A program made the position numbers and the translations under genes. Positions 5,372-9,915 of a stretch of DNA of 9,915 nucleotides are shown one piece after another. The notes beneath the pieces are model-generated. The model was not told the origin of the DNA. It did no database searches and worked only from the letters and a program-made list of their open reading frames with translations. The first letter of the stretch is position 1. Each line of letters starts with the position of its first letter. Source of the DNA: CAKOSP01 sp964371745 (GTDB lineage: Bacteria > Bacillota_I > Bacilli_A > RF39 > UBA660). The stretch is taken from contig CAYJNS010000038.1 in the NCBI GenBank assembly GCA_964371745.1, positions 1-9,915 on the forward strand, in the 5' to 3' direction.

Positions 5372-7054
5372 ATGAAAAAAGTAATATATTTTAGTTTTAT
5401 ATTTATATGTTTTTTTATATGTTCAGAATTTGTATATGCAAAAGAATATAAAGTAAAAGTCGTTGATGAATATGTTAATTTAAGAAGTAAAGCATCTACT
5501 TCAGGAACTTTAATTGAAAGATTAGAACTGGATACTATCCATACTCTTTTAAGTGTTGATAAAACTAATAACTGGTATTATGTAAAAAGCGCTAGTGGTA
5601 ACACTGGATACATTTCAGCAAGTTATGCAATACCATTTATCGAAGGAACTGATAGTGAGCTTAGTACATGTATAACAGAACTTAAAAAAGCAGGATTTAA
5701 TGATTCATCATATTATCCATATTTATGTTTTATGAAAGAAAAGTTTCCTTCCTGGGAGTTTGTCGCTATAAATACAGGATTAGATTGGAATCACGCAGTA
5801 ACTATGGAAAGTGCATGTGACTATAGTTATATTGCAACAAGTGAACCTGAATATATAGATACAACATGTGATAATAAATATACGGAGACTTGGTATCCTG
5901 CAAGTAAAACGGCAGTTGCTTATTATATGGATCCAAGAAACTTTTTAGGTGAAAACTTTATATTTCAATTTGAATATTTATCTTATGATGATACAAGAGC
6001 AGATAGTTATGAAGATTTAATGAAGGCTATAGTGGGAAATACAGACTTTTATGATTATCATAAAACTAATTTACTTAAACTAATGAACGATGCAGCTAGT
6101 AAACATAATTTAAGTCCTACTTTTTTAGCAGCTAGGATGCTTCAAGAACTTGGTAGTGGAGATAGTTTAAGAGGGTTATATTCTGGAACTGAAGAAGGTT
6201 ATGAAAATGTTTATAATTTTATAAATAGAGGTGTTACAGACTCTTGCGCTACAACATATGGAGCAGTTGAATGCGGTTTATCAAAAGCAAAAGATTCTTA
6301 TGGATGGACATCTTTAACTAAAGCTATTGAAGGAGCTGTTACCTTTTTAGAAGATGGTTATGTAAGTAATAATCAATATACTATATATTTACAAAAATTT
6401 AATGTTGATCAGGAAAATGAAAATGAACTTTTCTCACATCAATATCAAACAAATATAGAAGCTCCTAAGTCTGAGGCTAAAATAATGTATGGAGCTTTAG
6501 AAGATTCTCTTGATAATAATTTTGTATTTTATATTCCAGTTTATGATGATATGGAAAAAGAAATATTAAATGATGGTAGTGGAATTACACCACCAGAAGG
6601 ACCTGGTGAACCTTCAAGTTTAGAAATACCAACAATAGTTACTAACTCAGGTTATAAAACAAGTGGTAGTACTTTAACAAATTTAGAGTTAGAACAAGGT
6701 GTAGATAAATTAATATCTGATTTAGAAGCAAATGCCAATGAAGGATATGTTAAAGTTACGGATAAAGATGGTAAAACACTTACAACAGGCACAGTTAAAA
6801 CAGGCGATATGGTAACTATAACTAATGATAAAACTACTACTACATATACTATAATTATTTATGGTGATACATCAGGTGATGGAAAAATAGATGCTTTTGA
6901 TTTATTACAAGTTCAAAAACAAATCTTAGGTACATATAGTTTAAAAGATGAGTATTTAAGTGCAGCAGATACATCAAAAGATGGTAAAGTTGATGCACTT
7001 GACTTATTACAAGTTCAAAAAGAGATTTTAAATTCTAGTAAAATAGAACAATAA
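5372..7054 (+). CDS. Secreted SH3/glucosaminidase peptidoglycan hydrolase with C-terminal dockerin
   Basis: 560 aa. ATG 5372 has AAAGGG eight bases upstream; a TTG directly before it is a less likely start. A signal peptide (1-23, cut after FVYA) leads into a bacterial SH3 domain (25-88, with VNLRSKAS and GNTGYIS), typically a wall-binding module. Residues about 175-345 match the N-acetylglucosaminidase (GH73-like) family: YYMDPRNFLGENFIFQFE at 184-201 and the likely catalytic E259 in AARMLQELGSG. It should cut peptidoglycan glycan strands outside the cell. After a Pro/Gly linker (405-415), residues 418-496 form a small beta-rich module often seen before dockerins, then a type I dockerin (497-553) with two calcium loops, DTSGDGKIDAFD and DTSKDGKVDALD, each followed by LLQVQK. 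Six Cys (100, 119, 149, 166, 292, 301) lie in the mature protein. A cohesin-like gene follows nine bases downstream. Confidence 0.92.
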   Translation: MKKVIYFSFIFICFFICSEFVYAKEYKVKVVDEYVNLRSKASTSGTLIERLELDTIHTLLSVDKTNNWYYVKSASGNTGYISASYAIPFIEGTDSELSTCITELKKAGFNDSSYYPYLCFMKEKFPSWEFVAINTGLDWNHAVTMESACDYSYIATSEPEYIDTTCDNKYTETWYPASKTAVAYYMDPRNFLGENFIFQFEYLSYDDTRADSYEDLMKAIVGNTDFYDYHKTNLLKLMNDAASKHNLSPTFLAARMLQELGSGDSLRGLYSGTEEGYENVYNFINRGVTDSCATTYGAVECGLSKAKDSYGWTSLTKAIEGAVTFLEDGYVSNNQYTIYLQKFNVDQENENELFSHQYQTNIEAPKSEAKIMYGALEDSLDNNFVFYIPVYDDMEKEILNDGSGITPPEGPGEPSSLEIPTIVTNSGYKTSGSTLTNLELEQGVDKLISDLEANANEGYVKVTDKDGKTLTTGTVKTGDMVTITNDKTTTTYTIIIYGDTSGDGKIDAFDLLQVQKQILGTYSLKDEYLSAADTSKDGKVDALDLLQVQKEILNSSKIEQ

Positions 7055-7063
7055 AGGAGTAAA

Positions 7064-8415
7064 ATGAGGAAATTAAAAATTTTATTAGCAATATTTATGT
7101 CAATTATTCTTATGCCATTAAATGTACATGCAGCGACTGCAAATATAAGTTTAACGTCATCATCAACAGTTGCGCTTAATAGTACTGTAACAGTTACTTT
7201 AAAATTAAGTTCATCCGTTAATATAGGTTCATGGCAAATGATACTTGATTATGATAGAGATTATTTACAGTTAACATCTAGTACTGCAGAGAACAGTACC
7301 AATATGGCTAACTCATCTAGTGGAACAAAATCTAAAACATACACATTTAAATTTAAAACACTTAAAACAGGTTCAACTAAAGTGACTGTAGGTGGTGTAT
7401 CAGTCTATGCATTTGATGATATGTCAAAAATGACAACATCAGTAAGTTCAAAAACTATTACTATTAAAACACAATCAGATATAGAAGCAAGTTATTCTAA
7501 AGTAAATGATTTAAAATCTTTAGAAGTTGAAGGATATGAATTAAATGAGACATTTGATAAAGATACTTTAGAATATTCAGTAGATGTACCTGAAGGAACT
7601 ACTGAAATAGATATTAATGCAGAAGAAAGTGATTATAGAGCATCAGTAACAGGTACAGGAGTTAAAGAAGTAACTGCTGGTATAAATTCATTTGATATAG
7701 TAGTAAGGGCTCAAAGTGGCTCTGAAAAGACTTATAAATTAAATGTAAATGTAATAGATCAAAATCCGATAAATGTAAGTAGTGGCGAAAATAATTATAC
7801 TGTTGTTAAATTAAAAGAACAATTAACAACACCAATAGGTTTTGTCGATAGTACAGAAACAATGGGCGAGTTTGAAATACCAACATTTTATAATGAAAAT
7901 TTGGATTATNNNNNNNNNNTACTTTAGTTGGATTAAAAGATAATGAAGGTAATATATCTTATCATGTTTATAATAAAGATGATAATTCGTATATGCCTTA
8001 TACTGAGTATAAAGGAGCATCTTTAAGCGTTATATCTCTTGATACAGATAAAACTATTGAAGGATATAATTTATATGATGAGGAAGTTTTAGGACAAAGT
8101 TTAAAAGTTTATAAAGTAAATAAAGATTCTAGATTTTCTATATTTTATGGAAAAGATATCTTAACAGGAACAGAAACTTTTTATCAATATGATACTAAAA
8201 CTAATACTATCTCGGTATTTGATGATGAATTATTAAAAAACTTGCAAGAAGATAATAAGCTTTATATGTATATTATTATGGGAGCAGCTGGATTAATATT
8301 AATCTTATTAATTTTATTAATTGTACAGTTAACTAAAAAGGGAAAAAAACAAAAGATAAAAAAAGAAAAAAAGAAGAAAGAAAATAAACAAGAAGAAAAA
8401 GATTTTTTGAAATAA
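7064..8415 (+). CDS. Membrane-anchored cohesin-like and cadherin-like domain protein (interrupted by assembly gap)
   Basis: One gene broken by a 10-N gap at 7910-7919. The 5' part gives 282 residues: signal peptide (1-23, cut near VHA), a cohesin-like beta-sandwich (about 24-137, with GSWQMILDYDRDYLQL), and a cadherin-like beta-sandwich domain (149-232, with FDKDTLEYSVDVPEG). The 3' part, from 7921 in another frame, adds 164 residues starting TLVGLKDNEGN, an extracellular module, a membrane helix (about 8266-8333) and a Lys/Glu-rich cytoplasmic tail. The two parts join in frame if the true gap length is 2 modulo 3. The ribosome site AAGGAG (7054-7059) overlaps the upstream stop, four bases before ATG, so translation is probably coupled. 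Expected role: displaying a cohesin on the outer membrane face to hold the dockerin of the upstream hydrolase. Cohesin assignment is by pattern only and less certain than the dockerin. Confidence 0.85.
7910..7919. other. Assembly gap (10 N)
   Basis: Ten N of presumably arbitrary length lie inside the cohesin-like gene. The reading frames on the two sides are offset so that 10 cannot be the true length of an intact gene; 2, 5, 8, 11 and so on would be. The apparent stop at 7925-7927 is an artefact of reading through the Ns. Confidence 0.98.
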
Positions 8416-8430
8416 GAAATCTTTTTTTAT
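8396..8430 (+). terminator. Intrinsic terminator of the glucosaminidase/cohesin operon
   Basis: AAAAAGATTTTTT (8396-8408) and AAGAAATCTTTTT (8414-8426) form a 13-bp stem with one G:U pair and a GAAAT loop, ending in a T-rich tail to 8430. The stop codon TAA (8413-8415) lies at the loop edge. It is almost all A:T pairs, as expected in such an AT-rich genome. Confidence 0.7.
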
Positions 8431-8456
8431 TACTTTACATTTATCAAAAATATTTA

Positions 8457-8485
8457 TTGATTATTAAAACTAATTATGATAAAAT
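8457..8485 (+). promoter_or_regulatory. Promoter of the acidic membrane protein gene
   Basis: A -35 box TTGATT (8457-8462) and a -10 box TAAAAT (8480-8485) have a 17-base spacer and a TGA extended -10 element (8477-8479), the same design as the tRNA-Gly promoter. The start would be near 8492. CTAATT (8470-8475) and AATTAG (8483-8488) form 6-bp inverted arms across the -10 region and might be an operator, though this could be chance. Confidence 0.6.
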
Positions 8486-8512
8486 TAGATTGAATAGAGA
8501 GTGTGATATATT

Positions 8513-9877
8513 ATGAATAATAATGAAAATAATTTAAATCAAGAAAATAATCAAGTACAATTAGAAAGTCGAAAAAACAAAATATCTAAAGGGAAAAAAA
8601 TAATAGTAATAGTATTAATATTAGTGTTAGTACTTATTTTAGCAGCTATAGCATTTTTATATTTTAATAATAAAGATGCTACTGAACAAAAAGAAGAAGA
8701 AAAAAGTAATGTTGTTTATGAATGGGCTAATGTTGAAAATGGGAATTCAGATAGTGTTATTAATATTTATAAATCTGAAAATGATAGTTATTATATTGCA
8801 GAAGAATATTCAAATGATGATATAAAATATTTAGAAAATGAATATGAAAAAACAGATGAATATATATGTCATAGCAGTGATTGTTATATAATTAGTTCTG
8901 ATTATAATTCATCTAAAGAATATTATATGATATGGGATAATAATTATTATTTAGTATTAATTTCAGATAAAAAGCAATTACTTATAAATGCTGAAGATAT
9001 AAATATGTTCGAGGCTATTGATGATTACAATGATAACTTAATAGGATTGTCATTGAGAAATTCTACTGAAAAAAGCGCATTTTATAATATTGAATTAAAT
9101 AAAATAATAATTGATTATTTATATGAAAGATATACGGAGGGTTTTTATAATGAAAATAGTAGTATAACTGATAAAACTATTCCTGCAATAAAAGATTATG
9201 ATATTAATGATAGTGGCGATGGTGTTTTTGAAATGATGACTATAGATTTTATAGATATTACAACGGGAGAAATAAAAACATCATTAAATACTGCATATGA
9301 TTATTTGCAAATTATAGAAGAAAATAACAATAAATATATACTGGCAAGTCATTATGATGCTTATATGACAGATTATATTTATACTTTAGATTTAAAACAA
9401 ATTGGTAATGAAAGTATTTTTACATTTGATTTAACTAAAGAAGGAAATTTAATTTATGGAAAAACAAATGTTGATTATATGCAAACACAACCTCCTTATG
9501 AAATATATATATATAATGCAAATGGTGATTTATTATCAACATCTAAAAATGAATATAATTCAATTGAATTTGTTAGTGATGATGCAAGTGTTGTACTAGA
9601 TGAAAATAATATTATCACAGTAATAGATAATGAAGAAAATATATTGGTTCAATTTGATGAATTTACATCCAATTTGGGCATATTAGACTTTGGAGAAAGT
9701 TTTAATGTACATTTAGAAGATTCTGAATATTTACCAACTAAAGAAGATGGAAGTAAATACCCAGCTGGTTTATATATTGAGTATGAAAATAATAATTTTG
9801 AATATGGTGAACATGGTCACTCTATAATTTATTACTATTCGCCGACAACTGGAGAAAGTGGTAAAATTATTAATTAA
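8513..9877 (+). CDS. Single-pass membrane protein with large acidic extracellular domain, function unknown
   Basis: 454 aa, not recognised. An Asn/Gln-rich cytoplasmic N-terminus (1-20), a basic stretch (20-29) and a hydrophobic helix (30-51) precede about 400 extracellular residues rich in Asp, Glu, Asn, Tyr and Ile. Recurring short strand-turn patterns (NNYYLVLISD, EIYIYNANGDLL, NIITVIDNEENILVQFDE) suggest a beta-propeller-like or other all-beta fold; this is tentative. C119 and C124 could form a local disulfide loop. No catalytic motif is evident. The ribosome site is weak: GTGAT (8503-8507) five bases before ATG fits the end of the anti-Shine-Dalgarno complement. It has its own promoter and precedes another gene by 24 bases, so it probably starts a new operon. 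Confidence 0.85.
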   Translation: MNNNENNLNQENNQVQLESRKNKISKGKKIIVIVLILVLVLILAAIAFLYFNNKDATEQKEEEKSNVVYEWANVENGNSDSVINIYKSENDSYYIAEEYSNDDIKYLENEYEKTDEYICHSSDCYIISSDYNSSKEYYMIWDNNYYLVLISDKKQLLINAEDINMFEAIDDYNDNLIGLSLRNSTEKSAFYNIELNKIIIDYLYERYTEGFYNENSSITDKTIPAIKDYDINDSGDGVFEMMTIDFIDITTGEIKTSLNTAYDYLQIIEENNNKYILASHYDAYMTDYIYTLDLKQIGNESIFTFDLTKEGNLIYGKTNVDYMQTQPPYEIYIYNANGDLLSTSKNEYNSIEFVSDDASVVLDENNIITVIDNEENILVQFDEFTSNLGILDFGESFNVHLEDSEYLPTKEDGSKYPAGLYIEYENNNFEYGEHGHSIIYYYSPTTGESGKIIN

Positions 9878-9901
9878 TAAATATATAAGGGAGTTTAGAT
9901 T

Positions 9902-9915
9902 ATGAATGAAACTAT
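9902..9915 (+). CDS. Start of a further gene (cut by window end)
   Basis: ATG at 9902 is preceded by a good ribosome site AAGGGAG (9887-9893) with an eight-base spacer. Only MNET is visible before the window ends, so the product cannot be judged. The gap of 24 bases from the preceding stop holds no terminator, which suggests co-transcription with the acidic membrane protein gene. Confidence 0.6.

Noticed and set aside
7823..8020. Open frame on the minus strand across the N gap
   Set aside because: It depends on reading through unknown bases and overlaps a well-supported gene on the other strand.
7993..8415. Separate 140-aa gene starting at 7993
   Set aside because: Its frame is open back to the gap (from 7921), no ribosome site precedes 7993, and the content continues the upstream protein. 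It is the 3' part of one gene.
1..9915. CRISPR array, insertion sequence, prophage or defence system
   Set aside because: No spaced direct repeats of CRISPR type, transposase, terminal inverted repeats, integrase or nuclease-type genes are seen; the window is envelope functions with one tRNA.

Overview
The window is a very AT-rich stretch of a bacterial chromosome that encodes cell-envelope functions. The standard genetic code fits: Trp is read from TGG in every gene, and the one TGA codon that ends a gene sits in a clean ATGA stop/start overlap. Low GC, an LTA-synthase-family enzyme, an LCP ligase, a cohesin/dockerin pair and Lys-rich membrane proteins together suggest a Gram-positive, gut-type Firmicute of the Bacilli (Erysipelotrichales/RF39-like). 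This placement is an inference. A 10-N gap at 7910-7919 indicates a draft or metagenome assembly.

Layout. (1) 40-114, minus: tRNA-Gly(GCC), with its own promoter back to back with the promoter of the next gene; an 18-bp palindrome lies between the two. (2) 211-4800, plus: a tightly overlapping three-gene operon of LtaS-like phosphoglycerol transferase, a small unknown membrane-anchored protein, and an LCP-family wall-polymer transferase with three membrane helices and a PASTA-like tail. (3) 4802-5230, minus: a small membrane protein with a long Lys-rich tail, convergent to the LCP gene with one base between stop codons. Each of these two genes appears to have its terminator hairpin in or at the coding sequence of the other. 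(4) 5372-8415, plus: a two-gene operon of a secreted SH3/glucosaminidase wall hydrolase with a C-terminal dockerin, then a membrane-anchored protein with an N-terminal cohesin-like domain and a cadherin-like domain, interrupted by the assembly gap. A strong terminator overlaps its stop codon. (5) 8513-9877, plus: an unrecognised single-pass membrane protein with a large acidic extracellular domain, followed by the first codons of another gene at 9902.

How they fit together. The LtaS-like and LCP genes point to synthesis and attachment of anionic wall polymers. The dockerin hydrolase and the cohesin protein look like a two-component device that docks a peptidoglycan-cleaving enzyme on the outer face of the membrane, a cellulosome-type interaction used for the cell's own wall. 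That pair is the most interesting system here; the docking itself is inferred from domain content and adjacency. Several extracytoplasmic proteins carry even numbers of Cys, which suggests disulfides outside the cell.
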